Origin: Limnohabitans sp. Rim47
GTDB lineage: Bacteria > Pseudomonadota > Gammaproteobacteria > Burkholderiales > Burkholderiaceae_C
Reading direction: 5' to 3'
Assembly: GCF_001517545.1 (NCBI RefSeq)
Contig: NZ_FBYA01000001.1
Location: 557,268 to 621,267 of the forward strand
DNA length: 64,000 nucleotides
The notes under the pieces were generated by a model. That model made no database searches. It was not told where the DNA came from and saw only the letters and a list, made by a program, of their open reading frames with translations. Shown piece after piece: positions 25,301 through 32,526 of the stretch. The position numbers and the translations under genes were made by a program. How positions within the stretch are numbered: position 1 is the stretch's first letter; every line of letters begins with the position of its first letter.

Positions 25301-25405
25301 GAAGGTGGAAATCGTGATTATAGACAGTCGAGTTCGGGGTTTTTTCGGTCATCAGTCGATTCTTGTGGGTTTGCGCGCCGGGTCTGCAGTCGTTTTTCGC
25401 CCCGA

Positions 25406-25475
25406 TGTCAGGGCTGGTCGGTCGGGCTCATACTCGCTTCGCTCGCCAAATCGCCCGATCCAGCCAGCCCTGACA
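25406..25475. repeat. Intergenic hairpin-loop repeat, second locus
   Basis: TGTCAGGGCTGG (25406-25417) pairs with CCAGCCCTGACA (25464-25475), and TCGGGC with GCCCGA inside. The loop holds CTCATACTCGCTTCGCTCGC plus CAAATCG, the same core as at 2083-2157 and 2204-2288, although the stems are unrelated in sequence. It occupies most of the pyrG/coaBC divergent gap. Confidence 0.8.
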
Positions 25476-25500
25476 CCGGCGCTGAGCTGTGTATGTATTT

Positions 25501-25530
25501 TTGTGGGAGCGAGCCCCCGCTCGCGAATGC
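25501..25530. repeat. REP-like hairpin (GGAGCGAG...CTCGCGAATG)
   Basis: TTGTGGGAGCGAGCCCCC is followed by GCTCGCGAATG; GCGAG pairs with CTCGC. This closely resembles the well-known Pseudomonas REP consensus. Related copies are at 46221-46246 and 61587-61614. The rest of the 344-bp pyrG/coaBC gap holds the pyrG promoter, its leader hairpin, the hairpin-loop repeat and the coaBC -10; I see no gene in it. Confidence 0.7.
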
Positions 25531-25617
25531 TGGATGTGCCACAGCACCTGTTCGGCCGCAGGGGCCGCCTGCCACAGCGCATCATTGGGCGCGTTGCTCT
25601 CTGCTACATTCCTCGGC

Positions 25618-26829
25618 ATGAGCATATTGGCTGGAAAACACATCGTTTTGGGTTTGTCGGGTGGCATTGCCGCATTCAAATCTGCGGAGCTCTGCCGGGC
25701 TTTGGTCAAGGCCGGGGTCACGGTGCAAGTCGTCATGACCGAGGCGGCTGAGCAATTCATGACGGCCGTCACCATGCAGGCCCTGTCCGGTCGGCCGGTC
25801 TACACCTCGCAGTGGGACCCGCGCGAAGCCAACAACATGGCCCACATCAACCTGAGCCGCGAAGCCGACGCCATTCTTGTGGCTCCGGCCAGCGCCGATT
25901 TCATGTCCAAACTGCTGCATGGCGGCGCCGATGAACTGCTCAGCCTGATGTGCCTGGCCCGTCCGCTGGACAAGGTGCCGCTGATCGTGGCCCCAGCCAT
26001 GAACCGTGAAATGTGGTCCAACCCCGCGACGCAGCGCAATGTGGCGCAACTCAGAGCCGATGGCGTTCATGTGCTTGACGTAGGGCAGGGCGACCAAGCC
26101 TGCGGTGAGACCGGCGATGGCCGCATGCTTGAGGCCGATGAAATTCTGGAAGATCTGGAAACTTTTTTCACGCCCAAGGTGCTGGCAGGCAAGGCCCTGC
26201 TGGTCACGGCCGGGCCTACTTACGAAGCCATCGACCCGGTGCGCGGCATTACCAATTTGTCGAGTGGCAAGATGGGTTTCGCCATTGCCTGTGCGGCGCG
26301 CAGGGCGGGTGCCCAGGTGACACTCGTTGCGGGGCCTGTGCATTTGCCCACGCCCAGAGGCGTTCAGCGTGTGAAAGTGCAGTCGGCTCGCCAGATGCTG
26401 GACGCTGTGATGCAGCATGTGGGCGCGGCGCAGGTGTTTATCTCAACGGCCGCTGTGGCCGATTGGCGTCCAGCGACTTCGGCTGAGCAAAAAATCAAAA
26501 AAGATGGTTCAGGCCAAACACCTGAGCTGAGCTTTGTCGAAAACCCGGACATTCTGGCCACGATCGCGCAGTCACCGCGAGCTCTTTCTGGTGCGCTTTT
26601 TTGTGTCGGTTTTGCGGCCGAAAGCCACGACTTGCTGGCCCACGCCACCGCCAAACGCATCCGCAAAGGTGTGCCCTTGTTGGTGGGCAATATCGGGCCG
26701 GCCACCTTTGGCCAGGATGACAACGCCTTGCTTCTGGTCGACGAGGCCGGTGCGCGAGAACTGCCGCACGCCACTAAACAGTCGCTGGCGGTGGACCTCA
26801 TCGCCGACATTGCACGCCGTTTAGGCTGA
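25618..26829 (+). CDS. coaBC: Bifunctional phosphopantothenoylcysteine decarboxylase/synthetase CoaBC
   Basis: Makes 4'-phosphopantetheine in coenzyme A synthesis. 403 residues: N-terminal FMN decarboxylase (about 1-185; GLSGGIAAFKSAEL, catalytic His in NNMAHINLS, APAMNREMW, ACGETGDGRM) and C-terminal CTP-dependent synthetase (about 190-400; TAGPTYEAIDPVRGITNLSSGKMG, AAVADWRP, KIKKD, FVENPDIL, GFAAES). TACATT (25605-25610) ends 7 nt before the ATG, so the mRNA may be leaderless. Divergent from pyrG. Confidence 0.96.
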   Translation: MSILAGKHIVLGLSGGIAAFKSAELCRALVKAGVTVQVVMTEAAEQFMTAVTMQALSGRPVYTSQWDPREANNMAHINLSREADAILVAPASADFMSKLLHGGADELLSLMCLARPLDKVPLIVAPAMNREMWSNPATQRNVAQLRADGVHVLDVGQGDQACGETGDGRMLEADEILEDLETFFTPKVLAGKALLVTAGPTYEAIDPVRGITNLSSGKMGFAIACAARRAGAQVTLVAGPVHLPTPRGVQRVKVQSARQMLDAVMQHVGAAQVFISTAAVADWRPATSAEQKIKKDGSGQTPELSFVENPDILATIAQSPRALSGALFCVGFAAESHDLLAHATAKRIRKGVPLLVGNIGPATFGQDDNALLLVDEAGARELPHATKQSLAVDLIADIARRLG

Positions 26830-26893
26830 TGCCATTTCGGGGCTCGTGTGGCCGCATGGTGCCCACGGCCTTTCTTCAAACCCTGGAGTTTTC

Positions 26894-27343
26894 ATGAACA
26901 TTGATCTCAAAATCATCGACGTCCGCATGACCGAACAACTGCCTGTTTACGCCACACCCGGCAGCGCCGGTCTGGATTTGCGTGCTTGCCTGGATGCGCC
27001 TTTGACATTGCAGCCCAATGCTTGGCAGTTGGTGCCCACAGGCATTGCCGTGCACCTGAAAGACCCCGGTTATGCGGCCATGTTGTTGCCGCGCTCTGGC
27101 TTGGGCCATAAGCACGGCATCGTATTGGGCAATTTGGTGGGCTTGATCGACAGCGATTACCAGGGCCAGCTGATGGTCAGTGCCTGGAACCGCAGCGACG
27201 TGGCGTTCACGATTGAACCTATGGAGCGCATTGCCCAAATGGTGATCGTGCCTGTCGTTCAGGCTACGTTCAATGTGGTCACCGAGTTCGACGCAGCCAG
27301 CGAACGCGGTGAAGGCGGTTACGGCTCAACGGGTAAAAAATAA
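26894..27343 (+). CDS. dut: dUTP diphosphatase
   Basis: Hydrolyses dUTP to dUMP and pyrophosphate. 149 residues, the normal length of homotrimeric dUTPases. All five motifs are visible: PGSAGLDLRAC, LPRSGLGHKHG, GNLVGLIDSDYQGQL, RIAQMVIVPV and the C-terminal RGEGGYGSTG arm. The start at 26894 is preceded by CTGGAG. It follows coaBC after 64 bp, the usual coaBC-dut order. Confidence 0.97.
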   Translation: MNIDLKIIDVRMTEQLPVYATPGSAGLDLRACLDAPLTLQPNAWQLVPTGIAVHLKDPGYAAMLLPRSGLGHKHGIVLGNLVGLIDSDYQGQLMVSAWNRSDVAFTIEPMERIAQMVIVPVVQATFNVVTEFDAASERGEGGYGSTGKK

Positions 27344-27447
27344 ACCGCAGCTCGCGGTCGATGGCTTCGGCGCTGACAGATGTGGTTTTAGGTTGGGCGC
27401 ATGTCGGTGCCAAGTTGCTGACCCGCTGGCACTGACCTACTTCAAGC

Positions 27448-27993
27448 TCAGTGGAATGTCGGGCCGTTGGACGAGGATGGGATGTCGCCTTCATCGCCCA
27501 CTTCAATTTTGAAGAAACCTGTGCCGCAGCTGCCATTGCCCACTTCGGCTTCGGTCGGTTCGCGAACCGATTCGACTTTCAGGTGCAAGCGCAAGGCAAT
27601 GCCCGACAAGGGGTGGTTGGCGTCCAGCACCACATGCTCGGGGTAAATCTCGGTCACGGTGTACAGCGCGTTGCGCGGCGCATCGGGGTTGCAGCCTTCG
27701 GGCAAAGCCGTGCCTTCTATCGTCAGGCCGGGCTCCAGGCCTTCTGGGAACAGCGCCAGTGGCTCCAGAAACAGCAGGTTTTCATCAAAGTCGCCAAAGG
27801 CGTCTTCGGGCTCCAGGTGCAAGTCGACCTTGGCACCACGTTCGTGGCCTTGCAGGGCTTCCTCGATTTTGGGCAGCAGGTCTTTGCCGCCAATGAAAAA
27901 TTCAACGGGTTCGTCCAGCGTGTCCAGAACTTCGCCCAGCGTGTCTTTGAGTGTCCAGGTCAGTGCGACCACAGAAGGTGTCTTGATTTCCAT
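27448..27993 (-). CDS. FKBP-type peptidyl-prolyl isomerase, SlyD-like
   Basis: 181 residues. The FKBP fold with an inserted-in-flap domain is evident: ALTWTLKDTLGEVLDTLDEP, FFIGGKDLLPKIEEALQGHERG and LHLEPEDAFGDFDENLLF, followed by DANHPLSGIALRLHLKV. The His-rich nickel tail of SlyD is missing; the C-terminus is GSCGTGFFKIEVGDEGDIPS. GACAAT (minus, 28000-28005) ends 6 nt before the ATG, again a leaderless arrangement. Convergent with dut and nearly back to back (66 bp) with the oxygenase gene. Confidence 0.9.
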   Translation of the reverse strand: MEIKTPSVVALTWTLKDTLGEVLDTLDEPVEFFIGGKDLLPKIEEALQGHERGAKVDLHLEPEDAFGDFDENLLFLEPLALFPEGLEPGLTIEGTALPEGCNPDAPRNALYTVTEIYPEHVVLDANHPLSGIALRLHLKVESVREPTEAEVGNGSCGTGFFKIEVGDEGDIPSSSNGPTFH

Positions 27994-28059
27994 AGGACAA
28001 TTGTCGCAGTTTGGCGGCCACTTTTTGGCCGCTTTGGCATTGAGATGCGAGAACCCGAG

Positions 28060-29205
28060 ATGAACATAGAACAACCCTTGGCTTTGTTGGGCGGTTTGAC
28101 GGCCAGCCAATTCATGAAGCGCCATTGGCAAAAAAAGCCACTCTTGGTGCGCAATGCCATCCCCGGTTTTATTCCCTGCGTCGGGCGTTCCGAGTTGGTG
28201 GCACTGGCTGCGCAAGAGGGCGTTGAGTCGCGTCTGATTGTGGATTCGGACAAGGGCTGGAAGATGAAGCACGGCCCCTTGCTCAAACGCAGTCTGCCCC
28301 CGTTCAGTCAAAAAAAATGGACCTTCTTGGTGCAGGGCGTTGACTTGCACCACGACGGTGTCCACGCGTTGATGCGGCAGTTTCGCTTCGTGCCCGACGC
28401 GCGACTCGACGATTTGATGATCAGCTATGCCACCGATGGCGGCGGCGTGGGCCCGCACTTTGACAGCTATGACGTGTTTTTGCTGCAAGCCCATGGGCAG
28501 CGACGCTGGCGCATCGGCCGTCAACAAGACCTGAGCTTGCAAACGGGTGTGCCGCTCAAAATTTTGCAAAATTTTGAAGCCGAAGAAGAGTTCGTTCTCA
28601 ACCCCGGCGATATGCTGTACCTGCCACCCAAATACGCGCACGACGGCGTGGCCGAGGGCGAGTGCATGACCTGGTCGATCGGCTTTCGCGCACCGCAAGA
28701 AGGCGAGCTGGCCCGAGAGCTTTTGCTGGGTCTGGCAGATGAGGCGTTTGAGGGGGTGGGCGATGGTTTGTACCGCGACCCCAAACAACTGGCGGTGTCG
28801 TCACCAGCGGCTATTCCGCAGTCATTGGCTGGCTTCGCCCGCCAAGTGCTTGATAAAGCGTTGAAAGACCCACATTTGCTACACAGTTTGTTGGGTGAAT
28901 ATTTGACCGAACCGAAATCAAATGTCTGGTTTGACGGGGCAGAAGCGGCTTCTGATCTGTCGCTGGGCGTGCAATTGGATCGGCGCACCAAAATGATGTA
29001 CGACGATCGGCATGTCTTTATCAATGGAGAAAGTTTCCGCGTGGGCGGCAAAGATGCTCGTTTCTTGCGTCAACTGGCTGATAACCGCTCGCTTTCAGCG
29101 TCTTCGTGCGCCAACTTGAGTGAAGCGGCTCAAGAGGCCCTACTGGATTGGATGTCTGCAGATTGGTTAAAACCCCTAGAGGATTTTCCCGCACAAAAGG
29201 CCTGA
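28060..29205 (+). CDS. JmjC/cupin ribosomal protein oxygenase (RoxA/YcfD type)
   Basis: Fe(II)/2-oxoglutarate oxygenase of the group that hydroxylates an arginine of ribosomal protein L16. 381 residues. Iron triad HFD in VGPHFDSYDVFLLQ plus His in PKYAHDGVAEG; Lys/Arg-rich RRWRIGRQQD for 2-oxoglutarate; a C-terminal winged-helix-like dimer region about 250-375. The start could be this ATG at 28060 or the in-frame ATG at 28045; neither has a clear ribosome site. Substrate assignment is by family only. Confidence 0.88.
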   Translation: MNIEQPLALLGGLTASQFMKRHWQKKPLLVRNAIPGFIPCVGRSELVALAAQEGVESRLIVDSDKGWKMKHGPLLKRSLPPFSQKKWTFLVQGVDLHHDGVHALMRQFRFVPDARLDDLMISYATDGGGVGPHFDSYDVFLLQAHGQRRWRIGRQQDLSLQTGVPLKILQNFEAEEEFVLNPGDMLYLPPKYAHDGVAEGECMTWSIGFRAPQEGELARELLLGLADEAFEGVGDGLYRDPKQLAVSSPAAIPQSLAGFARQVLDKALKDPHLLHSLLGEYLTEPKSNVWFDGAEAASDLSLGVQLDRRTKMMYDDRHVFINGESFRVGGKDARFLRQLADNRSLSASSCANLSEAAQEALLDWMSADWLKPLEDFPAQKA

Positions 29206-29262
29206 TTGAAGGTTTCGCGTCAGCTTTGTGACTTGTGTTGTGCGAGGTCCTAGGGAAAACGC

Positions 29263-29268
29263 TATAAT
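29263..29268 (+). promoter_or_regulatory. -10 box of the small lipoprotein gene
   Basis: A consensus TATAAT; TTGTGC at 29238-29243 is a possible but widely spaced -35. Transcription would begin near 29275, giving a leader of about 105 nt before the TAAGGA at 29366-29371. Confidence 0.5.
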
Positions 29269-29379
29269 TTAAAGCTGAGTACAAAAGAGCTCGAGTGCTT
29301 TTGTCTCGGTCCAAGCAAGCTTTGAATTTGCTTTGACAATTTCCGGAAATTGTTTTCAACCCCTATAAGGAAAATCATC

Positions 29380-29562
29380 ATGAACAAGTCCCTCGTTTTG
29401 GCTGCCATCATCGCTGCTGCTGCTTTGTCCGCTTGCGGCAAAAAAGAAGAAGCCGCTGCTCCAGCTGTTCCAGCTCCTGCTGCCGTTGCTCCAGCTGCTG
29501 ACGCTTCTGCTGCCCCAGCCGCTCCTGCTGCTCCAGCTGCTGACGCTTCTGCTGCCAAGTAA
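29380..29562 (+). CDS. Small Ala/Pro-rich lipoprotein
   Basis: 60 residues. A lipoprotein signal peptide with lipobox LSAC (Cys19) is followed by a charged GKKEE and a low-complexity tail of Ala, Pro and Val with the segment APAADASAA occurring twice. TAAGGA lies 8 nt before the ATG, and a strong terminator follows, so it is a free-standing, probably well-expressed gene. Similar tiny lipoproteins are annotated as hypothetical in Burkholderiales. The role is unknown; an envelope spacer is conceivable. Confidence 0.85.
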   Translation: MNKSLVLAAIIAAAALSACGKKEEAAAPAVPAPAAVAPAADASAAPAAPAAPAADASAAK

Positions 29563-29600
29563 TTGCTTAGCGCTTTCCCGGTTTTTTCCGGGAATGCATA

Positions 29601-29628
29601 AAAAAACCCCGCATTGCGGGGTTTTTTT
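29601..29628. terminator. Bidirectional Rho-independent terminator
   Basis: AACCCCGC and GCGGGGTT form an 8-bp stem with a 3-nt loop, with A-run before and T-run after. It serves the lipoprotein gene on plus and bamC (ending at 29699) on minus. Confidence 0.9.
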
Positions 29629-29698
29629 ATGGTTTGTAGCCTGTCACCATAAATGGCGGTCGGGGCACTGCAGGCCTTGGTTGGCCTGCCTTATGAGA

Positions 29699-30814
29699 TC
29701 AGCGCAGTTCGTTGGCCAGCAACTTCAAAATGCGTTCGGCATTGCCCGAGGTTTCGGCTTGGCCATTGGCATCGAGCACGCTAACGATACTCACATTGTC
29801 TTTCTCAGTCAAAGTGATGCGGTAGCGTGACAATGCCGGCACCTCTTTTTTGCTGCTGAACATGCGGGCAAAGAAACCTGGTTCTTTGTTATCGCTCGTC
29901 CCCGGTGCCACATAACGGACAAAATAAACACCTTTGGTCCGGTCGCGGTCTTCGACTGTGAAGCCGGTACGGTCAAGTGCCACGCCTGTGCGGCGCCATG
30001 CGCGGTCCAGTGTGTCGCTGATTTGGATGACGGGTTGTCCGTTCAACGTGCTGACGTTGGCCAAGGCAATGGGCGCTGCATTGGCGCTGGCGGCTTTGGC
30101 AGATTCGGTTGAGGCACCCAGTTTCACCATCAGGCGACGCAAAAATTCGATTTCGAGCTCGGCATCGCTGGCGCGGGGTTGCCAGACGGTTTGTTCTTTT
30201 TGTGCTGTGGTGTAGTTCTCGACCATGCCGCGGTGGGTGATGTAAATCTCTACGCCACCTTGGGAATTGCGCTCTACCCGTGTGCGAAATTTGTCGCGTT
30301 CACCAGAGGAGTAGAGTGAATCGAGCACTTTGCCCAGCGTCTTGCGAATGATGTCTTGCGGAATTTTGGCCCGGTTTTCGGCCCAATCGGTTTCCATAAT
30401 GCCCACGTCTGGCGAGTCGGTGACCAGAACAAAACCGTTGCTGGTCCAGAACTCTTTCAGGGGGTCCCAAACTTGGTCGGCTGGGCGTGCCACCACCAAC
30501 CAGCGTTGGTTGCCTTGGCGCTCCATCCGCACATCGCCTAACTTGTTGGCTGCGGTGCCTGCATCAACAACGCGCGAGCTTGCGCTTTGGAAGCCCGAAG
30601 CGGTTGCGGAGTTGCTTTCAAGTGCGTAACGCGATTCTTTGCGCAGTTGGCTGAGGTCGGGTGGGATCTCGAGTGTGGGGGCTTTGGCAGCGCTTTTGTA
30701 GTCAACCTTGTCTTCCTCAAGAATGGAACAAGCGCTGACCAAAATGGTCAAGGCCGCGATAACGGCCGTGCGCTGAACGGTGAGACAAGACGTAGAGCGA
30801 TGGGACAATTTCAC
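29699..30814 (-). CDS. bamC: Outer membrane assembly lipoprotein BamC
   Basis: Accessory lipoprotein of the BAM outer-membrane protein insertion complex. 371 residues. Signal peptide with lipobox VSAC, then the lasso-like YKSAAKAPTLEIPPDL segment, and two helix-grip domains (about 95-215 and 255-370; GNQRWLVVARPADQVWDPLKEF, GVYFVRYVAP). I start at the GTG at 30814, which has AAGGA 8 nt upstream, not the TTG at 30820. It follows dapA by 20 nt, the usual dapA-bamC order. Confidence 0.92.
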   Translation of the reverse strand: MKLSHRSTSCLTVQRTAVIAALTILVSACSILEEDKVDYKSAAKAPTLEIPPDLSQLRKESRYALESNSATASGFQSASSRVVDAGTAANKLGDVRMERQGNQRWLVVARPADQVWDPLKEFWTSNGFVLVTDSPDVGIMETDWAENRAKIPQDIIRKTLGKVLDSLYSSGERDKFRTRVERNSQGGVEIYITHRGMVENYTTAQKEQTVWQPRASDAELEIEFLRRLMVKLGASTESAKAASANAAPIALANVSTLNGQPVIQISDTLDRAWRRTGVALDRTGFTVEDRDRTKGVYFVRYVAPGTSDNKEPGFFARMFSSKKEVPALSRYRITLTEKDNVSIVSVLDANGQAETSGNAERILKLLANELR

Positions 30815-30834
30815 AAGCAATCCTTAGGTGGAAA

Positions 30835-31731
30835 TCAAATCAGGCCGCTGGCCTTGAGCGCTGCCTCAACAGCAGGCTGCTGTGATTCAGACAGCTCGGT
30901 CATGGGCAAACGCAAAGTAGGGCCGCTCAGGCCCATGCGGTTCATGGCCCATTTGACGGGGATCGGGTTGGCTTCGACAAACAGGTTTTTGTGCACAGGC
31001 ATCAGCAAAAACTGAATGCGCATGGCTTCTTTGATGTCACCACGGATGGCCGCCATGCACAGTTCGTGCATCAGGCGCGGGGCCACGTTGGCGGTCACGC
31101 TGATGTTGCCAGCACCGCCGCACAGCATCAGGGCCACAGCGGTCGGGTCATCGCCGGAGTAAACGGCAAAATCTTTGGGCAGATCGCGGATCAGCCACTG
31201 GGCGCGTTCGATGTTGCCGGTGGCTTCCTTGATGCCCACAATGCCGGGCACTTGCGCCAGGCGCAACACGGTGTCGTGCTGCATATCGGCCACCGAGCGG
31301 CCGGGCACGTTGTACAAAATCACGGGCAAGTCGGGCGTGGCTTCGGCAATCGCGCGGAAATGCCGGTACTGGCCTTCTTGTGTGGGTTTGTTGTAGTAAG
31401 GCACCACTTGCAACTGACAGTCGGCCCCAACTTTTTTGGCGAATTTGGCCAACTCGATGGCTTCGGCGGTGGAGTTGGCACCGCATCCGGCCATGATCGG
31501 TACGCGACCAGCGGCTTGTTCGACCGACACGCGGATGATTTCGCAGTGCTCGTCGACCGTGACCGTGGGCGATTCGCCCGTGGTGCCAACCACGCCAATG
31601 CAATCAGTCCCTTCGGCCACATGCCAATCGATCAATTTTCGCAAAGCGGCATAGTCCACTTTGCCGTCTTCGAGCATGGGGGTAATCAGGGCAGGGATGC
31701 TGCCTTTGATGGGGCGAAATTCGGTGGTCAT
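30835..31731 (-). CDS. dapA: 4-hydroxy-tetrahydrodipicolinate synthase DapA
   Basis: First committed step of lysine/diaminopimelate synthesis, condensing pyruvate with aspartate semialdehyde. 298 residues of the class I aldolase barrel: GSIPALITPM, GTTGESPTV, Tyr140 in ILYNVPGR and Schiff-base Lys168 in GIVGIKEATGN, then SGDDPTAV. The start at 31731 (MTTEFRPIKG) is preferred over the in-frame ATG at 31761. It heads an operon with bamC. Confidence 0.97.
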   Translation of the reverse strand: MTTEFRPIKGSIPALITPMLEDGKVDYAALRKLIDWHVAEGTDCIGVVGTTGESPTVTVDEHCEIIRVSVEQAAGRVPIMAGCGANSTAEAIELAKFAKKVGADCQLQVVPYYNKPTQEGQYRHFRAIAEATPDLPVILYNVPGRSVADMQHDTVLRLAQVPGIVGIKEATGNIERAQWLIRDLPKDFAVYSGDDPTAVALMLCGGAGNISVTANVAPRLMHELCMAAIRGDIKEAMRIQFLLMPVHKNLFVEANPIPVKWAMNRMGLSGPTLRLPMTELSESQQPAVEAALKASGLI

Positions 31732-31784
31732 GTCAGGTGCTTCTGAACAGAAAAAACCCATTCTAACGATTGCAGACTCGATTT

Positions 31785-31837
31785 ATGACCCCCGAGTCGG
31801 GTGAATGTCACCCGATGTGACGGGAAAAACCCGACTT
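31785..31837. repeat. Intergenic GTCGGG/GTGAC repeat, third and partial locus
   Basis: Nested inverted repeats: AGTCGGGT (31795-31802) with ACCCGACT (31829-31836), enclosing GTCAC...GTGAC. On the minus strand it reads TCGGGTGACA...CGGGGGTCAT, the vocabulary of the elements at 38329-38540 and 59823-59900. It ends just past the methyltransferase stop. Confidence 0.6.
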
Positions 31838-31841
31838 CAAC

Positions 31842-32387
31842 TCAGTCTGCCCGCAAAGGCAAGCGGGGCACATCGGCCTGGTGCCCAAGCCGCACTGCGG
31901 CAATCCGCTGCACAAATCGGTCGGGTGATGGCTCAAAGCCGTCCTCATAGGCCACGGTTCGCAAGCTTTCGGTGGCCCGTAACAGCTCGCCCGGTTGCAG
32001 CAAAAAGTCTGGGCGAGAGGGCTTTCCCACGATTTCGTTGCCAGCGGCAAAGGTTTCGTAAATCAGCACGCCACCCGGGGCCACGGCCTGCACGATGGTG
32101 GGCAGCAACGGACGCCAGAGGTAATGGGTCACCACAACACAGCCAAAAGTTTGTCCAGCGAAGGGCCAAGGGCCGTTCTCGATGTCCGCGCAAGTGACCT
32201 CGCCAAAAGCCTGTGCCAACGCCACAGCATCGGGGTTACGGTCTACGCCTTGCACCGCGTGGCCTTGCGTGGCCAACCAGCGCATGTGGCGGCCTGCGCC
32301 GCAAGCGACATCGAGCACACGGCTGCCAGGAGCGATCAAATGGGCCCAGCGTTGCAGCCAAGCAGAAGGGTTTTCGGTTCCGTGCAT
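31842..32387 (-). CDS. Class I SAM-dependent methyltransferase
   Basis: 181 residues. Motif I VLDVACGAGRHMRWLA, motif II GVDRNPDAVALA, then CADIENGPWPF and FGCVVVTHYLWRPLLP place it among small Methyltransf_11/TehB-like enzymes. The start is at 32387 (MHGTENPSAW), 19 nt after the stop of the 39-codon ORF and in the same unit as the MFS gene. The substrate is not predictable. Confidence 0.85.
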   Translation of the reverse strand: MHGTENPSAWLQRWAHLIAPGSRVLDVACGAGRHMRWLATQGHAVQGVDRNPDAVALAQAFGEVTCADIENGPWPFAGQTFGCVVVTHYLWRPLLPTIVQAVAPGGVLIYETFAAGNEIVGKPSRPDFLLQPGELLRATESLRTVAYEDGFEPSPDRFVQRIAAVRLGHQADVPRLPLRAD

Positions 32388-32406
32388 AAGTTGAGATCTC
32401 AGAAAA

Positions 32407-32526
32407 TCAGAAACAAGACCACAGCTGTTCGGACAGCATGATGACGACATCGGGTTTGGCATAGAGCCAAAACGTCAGGCCCAGCACCGCCGCTAACAAC
32501 AACAGGGTTTTGAGTCGGGTGGTCAT
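32407..32526 (-). CDS. 39-residue single-span membrane protein
   Basis: Begins MTTRLKTLLLLAAVLGLTFW and ends SEQLWSCF. One hydrophobic helix (about 7-22) is preceded by two basic residues and followed by a short polar tail with a C-terminal Cys. The ATG at 32526 overlaps the TGA of the upstream MFS gene by 4 nt (ATGA), and the methyltransferase starts 19 nt after its stop, which argues for a real, translationally coupled gene. No function is recognised. Confidence 0.65.
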   Translation of the reverse strand: MTTRLKTLLLLAAVLGLTFWLYAKPDVVIMLSEQLWSCF

